A stretch of DNA of 64,000 nucleotides from Gautieria morchelliformis. Its lineage: Eukaryota > Basidiomycota > Agaricomycetes > Gomphales > Gomphaceae. Under the pieces are notes generated by a model. That model ran no database searches, was not told the DNA's origin, and saw only the letters and a program-made list of their open reading frames with translations. This document shows positions 21,246-31,515 of the stretch, one piece after another. The DNA lies in NCBI GenBank assembly GCA_015179125.1, contig WHVA01000192.1, positions 124,001 through 188,000 of the forward strand. Reading direction: 5' to 3'. A program made the position numbers and the translations under genes. Numbering within the stretch: the stretch's first letter is position 1; each line of letters opens with the position of its first letter.

Positions 21246-21746
21246 GCGTGTCCATGCACCGTGCTCTGCTCCGCTCGGGGCCAGACATGCAGCAGGCTGG
21301 ATCCCATGCGTGCCCCGTGCTGCCGTTGCATGGACAAGGACAGCCTGCGATGGCCTGCACACACACACACGCCTCTGCAATGTTCATTCGGCCCGCGCAG
21401 CCAGAATCTCCAGGCGGCGTACGGGTGCACACCGATGCCACCTACAAGACTACAAGACAGTCGCACCCGTGGGCCACGTCGTCCAAGCTCGCAGATCTGG
21501 ACCACCCCATGCCCATGCCCCATATCCAGATCCCCGCCCATGCTCGTGCCAAAGACCACGGAGGTACTCTGTCTAAAATGTGACCATCACGCAGGACAGT
21601 GCACACACATGCAACCATGTGCCATCTGGGGTCTCGACCCTCATCAAAGCATCTCCGATGTGGTAGGTAACCTTCATGACTGTAATCTTGCTCCTGTTGC
21701 ACGAACTCATAATACACTGCCAGTCCCCCTCAATTCACGCTTGTAA
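20590..21746 (+). repeat. Tandem copies at the outer edge of the right arm
   Basis: Phrases such as CACACACACACGCCTC, CAAGACTACAAGAC and GGTAACCTTCAT.ACTGTA recur with an offset of about 0.6-0.7 kb (for example 21,075 and 21,666). The first copy lies in the IR arm and the second just outside it. Identity is about 80-85% by eye. Confidence 0.75.
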
Positions 21747-22713
21747 AGAGCGTCGTTCCCAGAGGCCGACGAGTCCATTTACAACGTTACCATCAGTGTT
21801 GCATGCATCACTGCGGCTTCTGTTCGCGATTGGCGGAATCCCCCAAGGTAGCGATGATTGAGCATGAGTCGGGTGCGTGCAGCTGATGGCGGGGGTTGCT
21901 AGCCGCGACTGATTCTGTTTTTCTTTTTGGTACCAGCTATTATGCAGGTCGTCTACTTTTTCTCATGTCTTGCATTGCTCTCATGTCTTGCATCGCCAAG
22001 CACAGATGCACACCGTTCCCAGACATCTGCTTGCAGTCTTCCACGCTCTTTAGCACACCCTCACCCATCCTAGAGGCCCCGAGTAGCCGGCCAATCCAGG
22101 TGAGTGTTGATTGATGTAACGTCGTGTTCACTGACTTAGGCAGCTGGTCACTTGTGACTGCCGCCTTTGCCTCCTTTCGGCTCCCGGTGCACTGTCGCGG
22201 TACTGAAGCACCCTGGCATGTGGTTCATGGATTCGATCACAGTTTTTCAGTGATTTTTACCTTAGGTTTTATCGCTATTCTGCCGCTCCACTGAAGCACC
22301 CTGGTATGGGTTTCACAGATTGGAAAGCGGTATTTCAGTGATTTTCACCTTATGTTTCATCCGTATTTTCCGTTGTATATATTGATTTATGATGTGAAAT
22401 AATGGGGCATTCAGTTGCTGCATCCCTGAACTGTGGTGATAGAACCACGGGGTCGTAAGTGACTATCTCACGGGAACCCAGTGGTCGTCGACTCGAAATG
22501 CCTGGGTCAATCCATTGGTCTTCCATTGAAGAATCCCTGAATACCCATGAGTCAACCCCTGAAACCAACTCATTGAAACGAAACTTTTTCCACTGAAACC
22601 AATTCATTGAATTTTCAACGGGTTCTATTGGTATTTACACTAGCTATAATGGTTTATATACTGAATCCTCAGTGGGCCCACCCAATAGGATTCATTTGGT
22701 TGACTACCCACGG
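21747..22713. other. AT-rich hairpin/word block preceding array D
   Basis: No gene seen. Contains two ~88-bp direct repeats (about 22,198-22,285 and 22,286-22,372, sharing ACTGAAGCACCCTGG and TTTCAGTGATTTT.ACCTTA), scattered TTTCAGTG/CACTGAAA words and a 7-bp-stem hairpin (GAATCCT...AGGATTC near 22,664-22,694). Confidence 0.6.
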
Positions 22714-23460
22714 TGTGACAGCGGCGGTACCAACGCAAGCCTGCGCTGACAGTGCTGGTACCAGCGCAAGCCTGCGCTGACAGCGACGTGCACCAGCGCA
22801 CGCCTGCGCTGAAAGCGCCGGGTACCAGCGCACGCCTGTGCTGACAGCGCCGGTACCAGCGGAAGCCTGCGCTGACAGTGACGTGCACCAGTGCATGCTG
22901 CACTGACAGCGCCGGGTACCAGCGCATGCCTGCGCTGACAGCGCCAGGTACCAGCGCACGCGTGGTCTGACAGCGCTGGTACCAGCGCAAGCCTGCGCTG
23001 ACAGCGACGTGCACCAGCGCACGCGTGCGCTGACAGCGCCAGTACCAGCGCAAGCGTGCGCTGACAGCGCCGAGTACCAGCGCACGCCTGCCCTGACAGC
23101 GCCGGGTACCAGCGCACGCCTGCGCTGACAGCGCCGGTACCAGCGCAAGCATGCGCTGACAGCGCCGGGTACCAGCGCACGCGTGCGCTGACAGCGCTGG
23201 TACCAGCGCAAGCGTGCGCTGACAGCGCCGAGTACCAGAGCACGCCTGTGATGAAAGCGCCGGGTACCAGCGCACGCTGACAGCGCCGGTACCAGCGCAA
23301 GCCTGCGCTGACAGTGACATGCACCAGCGCACGCTGCGCTGACAGCGCCAGGTACCAGCGCACGCCTGCGCTGACAGCGCTGGTACCAGCGCAAGCCCAC
23401 GCTGACAGCGACGTGCACCAGTGCACACTGCGCTGACAGCGCCGGTACCAGCGCAAGCAC
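22714..23460 (-). repeat. Satellite array D, ~32-bp unit, minus orientation
   Basis: About 23 units of the same satellite as arrays A-C, with the usual alternation of GGTACC and GTGCAC spacers. Long forward-open frames of the reverse strand are a by-product of the stop-free unit. Confidence 0.95.
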
Positions 23461-23512
23461 ACTGTAGAAAACTCCGACATTAGATTTCGGTACCTTTTAC
23501 ACAAACAGCAAT

Positions 23513-23536
23513 AATCAGTGCTTTTGAGCACTGATT
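23513..23536. repeat. Perfect 9-bp-stem hairpin beside array D
   Basis: AATCAGTGC-TTTTGA-GCACTGATT, about 50 bp from the array edge. It is preceded by TTAGATTTCGGTACC, which resembles CTAGATTTCGGTACC beside array E. Confidence 0.85.
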
Positions 23537-23539
23537 TTC

Positions 23540-24639
23540 AGATACTAAAAAACATGCAAGTATGTGAATAAATAAAAAGTGTGATCGCCGCTGTCTTCAC
23601 TCCGCTGTCATAATCCCAATAATCCCACTCGTACGTCGAAGGACAAGGATTTTTTTATAAATATCTTGGTAAGTTCCAATTTTGGATTTTATAAAATTGG
23701 ATACACAATAAAAAAAACTTTAACATTGTGGCATGTGAGCCAAGTGATCGTGCAAGTGGTGAGGCAAACGCGAGAGGTGGTATGCACGTACAAAATTTCC
23801 CAAGTGATTTGAATCGCCAACCCAATTGAATTCCAACTCCTTTCGTCCCACCATGATGAAAACACACTATAACACTTACCCTCATCAATTTTTTCGATCA
23901 TGTCCACGCTCAATGAGGTTATGTTGGAGGGTTCCAGGAAGAGTATGTGAGTAATCGTGATGTTTTCCCATGATCGTGTGATCGCCGCTCACCACCGTAT
24001 CACAAAGCCCTTCTTACATGCAAATGATATCGCGAGATTGGATAAAAATGCAGTGGTTCAGAGGGTGCCTCCTGGTAAGGTACTCTTTGATTGAAAATAA
24101 CATGCATATACTCACTAATATTACTGCTAGATGACCCTCTGCTGCTCTCGTTCTCGCACTCAACTCAACTCTCACTCTTGCACTCAGGGTCTTGCTCTCG
24201 CAATATGTCCTCTTGGCTGCTCGTTCTCCCAATAGACCGCCCCCGCCCTCGCTGTCGTGATATGTCCCCTCGGCTCCCCTCACTCGCAACCCTCTCGCGC
24301 TCGCACTCATGTGGAGGTTGTGAGAGGTGAGTTTGGGGGCTGGGCTGTCCCAAGTATCGGGAACCATGCTACATACCTTGCTCGCATTCTCACATCCCGA
24401 TCCTTCCACCATATGAAGTTCTGTTGGGCCCCCAGGTGCTCAACCTGAACACTGTATTTCTTTTTTTGGACAGAAACAGGGTGTTTATGATCCACATGGG
24501 GAGGTACGGGTTGCAAGTTGGACTTGCCATTGTTCTTTGCGCTCCCTTTCCTTTCTTTCTCTGTCACTTATCGATTTATACTTTTCTGGATGCGAGCTGA
24601 CAATTATCACCCTTCCCCTCATCCAGGAAGGCCTGAGAC
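23540..24639. other. No gene seen
   Basis: AT-rich DNA to about 24,000, then a CT-rich stretch (24,130-24,310) with repeated CTCGCACTC and CTCTCGC phrases. No conserved protein in either strand. Confidence 0.4.
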
Positions 24640-25320
24640 ATGAAGGCGGCCAGCATGCCCCCCTTCGACATGTTTTCATCCTTCGGTGGCGGCAGACGTG
24701 AGTCCAATTCATTGTTAATTTACCGTTCTGCACGCTCAATATGATACTTTGCCGTATAATACTCCTCATACTCATGTGTCATATCATTCATGACACTTGT
24801 GATCCCATGACACTGCAGCCTAACAACAGCAAGCCTGCTGCGGGCCCACAACGACAAGCGACTTTGAAGTGAGCCTTGAGGATAGGCACAGAGGTGAAGA
24901 GATCAACATAGGTTCCATACATCGTCTTTGCGTGATTTCTGCTCTGATGATTATGCTTTCGATGCCCATTTCAATCCTGCATTCGGCTTTCATCTCCCTT
25001 TCTCGCGATCCTGCGACTCGGTATCCAATTGGAAAAGATCCTCCTGCAACCACTTCCGCGGCTCAGGAGCCACCTCCAACTTGCACATCCAGATGTATCC
25101 CACATGCTCATTCTGCACACGCAGCACTACACGCTCAACGTCTCTGTGGGCCTTGCCAAGGGCTGCAAGTTCGTGTTCGAGGGCGAGGGTGACGAGAGCC
25201 CCGACTGGGAGGCAGGCAACATCATTATATGCGTCCTGGACGGGAAGAAGAAAGGCGATTAGCGGTGGAAGGAGACAAGTTTGTATTGCACCGAGAGCAT
25301 TGAGGTTGGGTTGGTTGGGA
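24640..25320 (+). pseudogene. ER-type DnaJ (Scj1/ERdj3-like) co-chaperone remnant
   Basis: Plus-strand pieces in family order: MPPFDMFSSFGGGR (end of a Gly/Phe region) followed by GTGAGT; GPTTTSDFEVSLEDRHRGEE (start of the client-binding domain, about 24,850-24,910); KRSSCNHFRGSGA (first zinc-binding motif, where CxxCxGxG has Phe for the second Cys); and LNVSVGLAKGCKFVFEGEGD then ESPDWEAGNIIICVLDGKKK (end of the C-terminal domain I). The homology continues (RWKETSLYCTESIEVG) past an in-frame TAG at 25,260-25,262. The pieces lie in at least two frames, the J-domain is absent and the second half of the zinc finger is missing. This is a pseudogene or gene fragment; an intact protein would be about 370-400 residues, acting as an Hsp70/BiP partner in the ER. 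Confidence 0.6.
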
Positions 25321-25423
25321 CATAGCTTTCAATATATGTATCTACAAGTGTCTTTTCAGTAATAGAAAGCACTGTTTTATTGCGTTCTAAAGCGGCATTT
25401 ATAAGTAACTTAAGAGCTGAAAA

Positions 25424-25589
25424 TCAGTGTTCTAGGACACTGAAAGCGGACATTATAGCTACTAGATTTCGGTACCCAGCTTATCGAGAGGGAGCATCAA
25501 AAATCTGCTCCCTGGGTACTTATTATCAGTAACTTGGGCACTGAAAAATTGGTGCATAATGTACTTATATTAAGTGCCCCGAGTTACTG
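25424..25589. repeat. Cluster of nested hairpins abutting array E
   Basis: Four inverted repeats in 166 bp: TCAGTGT/ACACTGA (25,424-25,443); GTACCCAG/CTGGGTAC (25,472-25,519) enclosing GGGAGCA/TGCTCCC; and CAGTAACTTGGGCACT/AGTGCCCCGAGTTACTG (25,527-25,589). The last one ends at the first satellite unit. Confidence 0.85.
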
Positions 25590-26150
25590 CAGTGAGCGTG
25601 CGCTGACAGCGCCGAGTACCAGCGCAAGCCTGCGCTGACAGCGACGTGCACCAGCACACACTGCGCTGACAGTGCCAGGTACCAGCAACCGCGTACGCTG
25701 GCAGCACCGGTACCAGCGCACGCGTGCGCTGACTGCGACATGCACCAGCGCACGCGTGTGCTTACAGCGCTGGTACCAGCGCAGGCGTGCGCTGACAGCG
25801 CCGGGTACCAGCGCAAGCATGCGCTGACAGCGCCAAGTACCAGCACACACCTGCGCTGACAGCGCCGGTACCAGCGCAAGCCTGCGCTGACAGTGACGTG
25901 CACCAGCGCACGCTGTGCTGACAGTGCCAGGTGCCAGCAACCGCGTGCGCTGACTGCGACGTGCACCAACGCACGCGTGCGCTGACAGCGCCAGAACCAG
26001 CGCAAGCATGCGCTGACAGTGCCAGGTACCAGCGCAAGCGTGTGCTGACAGTGCCAGGTACCAGCGCAAGCATGCGCTGACAGCGCCGAGTACCAGCGCA
26101 TGCCTGCGCTGACAGTGACGTGCACCAGGGCACGCTGCGCTGACAGCGCC
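25590..26150 (-). repeat. Satellite array E, ~32-bp unit, minus orientation
   Basis: About 17 units of the same satellite, with some variants carrying CAACCGCGTGCGCTG. It is interrupted at 26,150 by a palindromic insertion; about 60 bp of array continue on the other side (27,116-27,175). Confidence 0.95.
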
Positions 26151-27115
26151 TACGGCGGTCGGTGTGCACAAATATTATCCCGACTCCGCGCCAAAGGGAA
26201 AAATTCCCGTTCACGTGGCATTGCATTTTGTGCGCATGCGCAATTCACCGCAAAGTGTTCCCGCGCGCGCTGGTGCTTTCTGGCACAGTCACCTGCCCTT
26301 GTCTTACATCATGATTTGCTAGTCTTTGAAGGCAGGGAATTTTTTTTTTTTTTGGCTAGTATGATGGATGGGACCCTTATAAATGATTCTAGGTAGATTT
26401 TCTGGCCCTCCATAACATTCTGATTATCATTATTTTCAACATTCGAGTCGTCAATCGGTTGTAACTCCGCAGGATGAGTCACCCTTTCCCAGGCTGTGGT
26501 GCAGTGGACTCCGGAGGCCATGTGATGCGTCTACAACCACCCATGTTGTGTAAGTATTTCCCACGCTGAGTTACAGTGAAACCCAAATAGATGTCCAAAC
26601 AAACTCAACGTGGGAAATACTTACACAACATGTGTGGTTGTAGACGCATCACATGACCTCCGCAGTTCACTGCACCTTAGCCTGGGAAAGGGTGACTCAT
26701 CCTGCGCAGTTACAACCGATCGACAACTCGAATGTTGAAAATAATGATGATCAGAACCCATCCATCATACTAGCCAAAAAAAATAAAATTTCATGCCTTC
26801 AAAGGCTAGCAAACCATGATTTAAGACAAGGCCAGGTCACGTGACTGTGCCAGAAAGCACCAGCAACACTTTGCGGTGAATTGCACGTGTGCGCAAAATG
26901 CAATGCCACGTGAACGGGAGTCATACTAGCCAAAAAAATAAAATTCCATAGCAAACCATGATTTAAGACGAGGCCAGGTCACGTGACTGTGCCAGAAAGC
27001 ACTGGCAACACTTTGCGGTGAATTGCGCGTGCGTGTAAAATGCAATGCCACGTGAACGGGAGTTTTTCCCTTTGGCATGGGCGCGGGATAATATTTGTGC
27101 AAACCGACCGCCATA
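26151..27115. mobile_element. Palindromic MITE/foldback element with TA duplication
   Basis: The two ends are reverse complements (TACGGCGGTCGG... and ...CCGACCGCCATA). The similarity continues inward over about 420 bp per arm to a ~28-bp loop near 26,574-26,600, where TGTGTAAGTATTTCCCACG faces its complement. Both ends are TA, and satellite sequence flanks both sides, which fits insertion at TA into array E. The right arm is longer because a ~155-bp block (26,766-26,920, with TAGCCAAAAAAA and GGTCACGTGACTGTGCC) is partly repeated at 26,922-27,061. No transposase is encoded. TA targets with long inverted ends suggest a non-autonomous Tc1/mariner-like or foldback element. Confidence 0.8.
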
Positions 27116-27175
27116 AGCGCCGGGTACCAGCGACCGCGTGCACTGGCAGGGCCGGTACCAGCGCACCGTCCAGCG
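27116..27175 (-). repeat. Satellite remnant on the far side of the foldback element
   Basis: AGCGCCGGGTACCAGCGACC followed by one more unit. This is the continuation of array E beyond the insertion. Confidence 0.85.
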
Positions 27176-27189
27176 CATGGTCAACACAC

Positions 27190-27640
27190 TATTCCAATTT
27201 CTAGACAATTCCCCAACCCAGGAAATCCTCAGGAAATCTTTGAGATATTGTGAATTTCCTCCTCCTAGAAACTGAATATTTACTATAATTTCCAGAGTCA
27301 GGAAATCATAGAGAAATATAAAATTTTCACAAGATTTCCTGCCAAGATTTGCAGAATTTCCTAATATTTTCCTGTACCAAAAAACTCTGAGGAAATTTAG
27401 AATTTACTCATGATTTCTTTTGACAGGAAATCATGGTTAAACTGTCAGTTTCTGGACTCAGTTTCCTCACGATTTCCTGGACCATATTTCTACAATTTTT
27501 ATACAATTTCCTGAACTTTGGAAACCCTTGTAAAACATTAAATTTCCTCTAAATTTCCCATCCTAGGAAACTCTCAAGAAACGTGGAATTTCCATAGAAT
27601 TTTCAAGGGGTTTCCTGACTTGAGAAATTTTGCCATGCCT
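27190..27640. repeat. Array of TTTCC-N7-GGAAA dyads with variable loops and spacers
   Basis: Within about 450 AT-rich bases the words GGAAAT/ATTTCC occur some twenty times. Many are paired as TTTCC-7 bases-GGAAA (loops AGAGTCA, TGAACTT, CATCCTA; also the slightly changed TTTCT-TTTGACA-GGAAA and TTTCC-TCCTCCT-AGAAA). The loops and the ~13-16-bp stretches between dyads differ in sequence. It ends at the truncated 5' edge of the Ty3 element. Confidence 0.8.
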
Positions 27641-29455
27641 CCAGTGACTCCAGCGCCAGTTTTACATGGGCTTGCCATCCCGGATCAAGGATGAAATTGC
27701 CCGCGTCGGAAAACCCGCCACCCTACCGACCTTCGCAATTTAGCCCAATCCATCAATTCGCGCTACTGGGAAAGACATTCCGAGATCGCTCGCAAAGCTT
27801 CCACCCAGAGCAAGAACGACAAGTCTTCCAACAAGAAGTCTGACAAAGACAAGAAGAAGACTAATTCCAGAAACAACAACTCCGGAAACAACAACAACAA
27901 CAGTTCCGGATCCAACTCCGGCAACCGGAACAACAACTCCACCCCTCGCAATAACCAGGCCTCTGGTTCCAACACCAATGCCCGGAAGAGCACTCCGGAC
28001 CTTTCCGACAAACTTGGGAAGGACGGAAAACTTACCCCTGTAGAACGCCAGCGTCGCATGGACAACAACCTTTGCCTCTTCTGCGGCAAAGGAGGTCAAG
28101 TCGCTCGCGATTGCACTCGAGCTTCCGCTTCCGCTGCAAAGGCCAAGGGCCGTGCGGTGAAGACGGAAGAGAAATCCGAAGCGGCTCCTGCTACAGATGC
28201 AAAAAAATGGTCAGCAGTCCTCCGCACGAGCTGAGGGCTGTGTTGACCCCATTCGTGCGACAAACGAGGTTAAACTCAACGCATCCGCTCTTTCATCCTC
28301 CGACTCCCTCTCACTTCCGCTCACTTCCGACACCATTTCCACACCCCCGTTCACAGCATTGATCGACTCCGGTTCGACTCATTGTTTCCTCGATTCCGAC
28401 TTTGTTTTGAAACATAAACTTCCGACTCGCAATATTCCGACTATTCCGCTCCGCCTTTTCGATGGGTCTTCCAACATGGCAATTTCCCAAGTCGTGGACC
28501 TGTCTATCCGTTTCGCTACTGGGGACAACCATGAAGTTACGTTTTACGTTACTCTGCTAGATGCTAGCTGTTCCATTGTACTAGGACACAATTGGCTCAC
28601 CCGCTATAATCCGTCAATTAACTGGGCATTGGGTCAGATACAGTTCCGTACCCCGGATCATCTTCCGTCTATTCCGACGTCATCCACAAAGATGGCTCAG
28701 GCCTCTTCTGCAACTCCGCTCGTGGATTCAGTTCCGCACTCCGGTCCCGCTTTAGCACCTCCATCCCTCGAAGCTCCTCGAATTGCGCTCGTCTCTGCCA
28801 CCGCTTTCCGCGTATTGCAACGGCAAGAAGACACAACCGTTTTCCAGCTTCACCTTTCCGACTCTGCTTCAGTCAAGGCTCATTCCGCCTCGACTTCCAC
28901 TCCGGTCAACATGAGCTCAGTTCCGGATGAATATCATGACTTCCCGGACATGTTCAATAAGGCCAAAGCCGATAAACCTGCTGAACATCAACCTTACGAT
29001 TTGAAGATAGATTTGGAAGAAGGTGCATCTCCGCCCCTTGGACCGATCTACTCTCTTTCGCAAAGTGAACTCCAAACTCTCCGCAAGTTCGTCGATGAAC
29101 ACCTCAATATGGGCTTCATCTGCCCTTCGCTGTCTCCGCACGGCGCCCCGGTCCTTTTCGTCAAGAAGAAGGATGGATCTCTCCGCCTCTGTGTCGATTT
29201 CCGCGGACTCAATGCCCTCACTAAAAAAGACAAATATCCGCTTCTGCGTATTTCTGACCTACTCGACACTCCCCACAGGGCGAAGATCTACACCAAAATT
29301 GACCTCCGGCATGCTTATCACCTTGTCCGCATCTGGGAAGGTGACGAGTGGAAAACCACTTTCCGCACCCGTTATGGTGCTTTTGAGTGGGTTGTCATGC
29401 CTTTCGGTCTAACCAATGCTCCCGCCGCTTTTCAGCAATTCATGAACGATGTATT

Positions 29456-30527
29456 TGTTGTGATAAACGCAACTATCCCATTTCAAATCATTTATATATA
29501 AAAGAAACTAATAAAGAAAGAAAAACAAGAAAAAGATCAAAAAGAAACAGAAATGACACTTATGATAGACGTCGGCGCAGACGACGATCACACGAATTTA
29601 CGACATGCTATATTACCCATAGATCGGGTAATGTACAGAAGTTCGGGCATCGACCACGTGCGGTCGATCAGGGACGGTGCGCCTATCGAGTGATGGCATC
29701 GGCCATGACTTCGACAGGCGCCAGGCCACAGGCACCGAGTGGGTGCAGGCACCAAACGCCGCAGAGGACAATAGACTGCACAGGAAGCAGGAATATAGGG
29801 TGCTGTGGAGTGACTTGAGAATGTCATCTGCAGTATACATACTCAATTAGCTGCCCCACAGAAAAGGCACAGAGACAGCGGCCCCATCACCAAGCCCAGC
29901 ATTTATGCTAGGCAGGGCAAATCCAGCTCCATTTTTCTATTTGAACTCCATGACACGTCTGACTGATTACTATCTTAACATCATGTGGACAGGGGCTTTG
30001 TATACTAGGTACAGATCTCTATTCCAAAGCCCAGACAATCCTAACACCATCCCCATCACCCCATGACTTTATGACTATAAATTAGTCACTCCTTAGTTAC
30101 AAACAGCTTTTCGACCCATCTGTCCAATATCTTGAGTACTGGTAGTTACTACTAATATAGTATAAATAGCTAGTACGAATGTATGAACGAAATCATCCAG
30201 AATCGATTATTCTGCCTCCTGAAATTACTGTAGTCTTGTTTGGTAGCTACAGAGCTCAGATCTTGATAGTTTATTCCGAATCTTCGTCGAGGGTCTACTA
30301 TCACTGTTTACTCTATACTATCTCAAAAGCGAACGCTTTTGATCTGACTGTTCTTCGGATCGACACCAACCTTCTATCGACACGGTCACGTGACTCTCAT
30401 TCATCAGTGCTGGACGTGCCTCGAAAGGCTTAGTCAGCACACAGAAGAGGGGCGAACACAGTGGTTCCAGTCACTGAGCAATAGATTCTATTTGTTGAAA
30501 GGCACTAATTAACATCTTAATCCAAAA
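29456..30527 (+). mobile_element. Solo LTR (copia-associated family) inside the Ty3 element
   Basis: Begins TGTTGTGATAAA, ends CCAAAA, and is flanked by the 5-bp duplication GTATT. It shares TATGAACGAAA-CATCCAGAAT, GATAGCTACAGAGCTCA-like and GGTCACGTGAC stretches with the solo LTR at 59,259-60,193, so they are the same family at moderate divergence. About 1.07 kb. Confidence 0.85.
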
Positions 30528-30946
30528 GTATTTTCTGACCTTCTCGACGTATGCGTCCTAGTCTACATTGACGACATCCTCATCTATTCCGACACACCGG
30601 AAAAACATCGGGAACATGTCCGCGAAGTACTCCGCCGTCTACGCAAACACCATCTCTACGCAAAAGCAGAGAAATGCGAATGGCATCGCAACATGGTCGA
30701 ATACCTCGGCTACATCCTCTCTCCAACAGGTCTTACCATGGCAGAGGACAAGGTCAAGGCAATTCAAGAATGGCCGGAACCCCGACGTGTTAAGGATGTG
30801 CAGTCTTTCCTTGGCTTCACCAACTTTTACCGGCGTTTCATTTACAATTTTTCCGACATTACTGTTCCGCTCACGCATCTCACCAGGAAAGGTGCCCCAT
30901 GGAATTTCACTCCGGAATGCCATTCCGCATTTGAAGCTATCAAATC

Positions 30947-31515
30947 TGTAGATAAAAGGTCTTCAGCAGTTTGGTCTGGGGACAGTAGAAATATATCTCA
31001 ATGCTATTCTCGGATATCCCTGTGGATGAAGTGAGAGTTCTGGGATGGGACTCGATGGTGCTACTCTACGTGGGAGTAGTGTACAAATGTCTCGGTAGGC
31101 TGTGCCACTTAAGCAAGAGCGGCAGTGAACACTACAAGGAACTTCAGACTGGGGATCACACGGAAGTGGACAGAGAATGCTGTCTAGTTATTCAACATAC
31201 ATGGATAGCTACTTTATACTACTCGGAACACTAGCTAGTAGATCGACTATGGAGCGTGAAGGGGTGTGTACATGTGAGCGAGCGGTGGGATGGACGGGGA
31301 TAGATGCCCGGGGATATGGCCGGGGTGGAGTCGAGCCATGGTACCTGATTGTACATGTATATACTGTGGAGTGGATGGGACATATGGAGATGGAGTGGGA
31401 AGATGGAGCCAAGTAACGGGTTGAGTGTCAGCTAGGGATGAGGAGTGGGGGAAGTGGTGTGTAAGTGGGCGCGGCATTGCTTCGGGGCCACTGATTCGTC
31501 TCGGGTTTCACAACA
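30947..31515. mobile_element. Second solo LTR inside the Ty3 element
   Basis: 569 bp starting TGTAGATAAAAGG and ending TTTCACAACA, flanked by the 5-bp duplication AAATC. It has no internal coding. Its family is different from the other LTRs in the window. Confidence 0.8.

Noticed and set aside
26151-27115. rRNA or tRNA-like folding in the large palindrome
   Set aside because: The stem is perfect over hundreds of bases and flanked by TA duplications, which fits a foldback/MITE, not a structured RNA.
27190-27640. CRISPR-like array (constant words with variable spacers)
   Set aside because: This is a eukaryotic nuclear sequence, the constant part is far too short and symmetric, spacers are irregular and no cas genes are present.
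27740-28099. Minus-strand Val/Gly-rich 119-residue frame opposite the Ty3 gag
   Set aside because: It is the shadow of the plus-strand nucleocapsid region rich in Asn/Ser codons.
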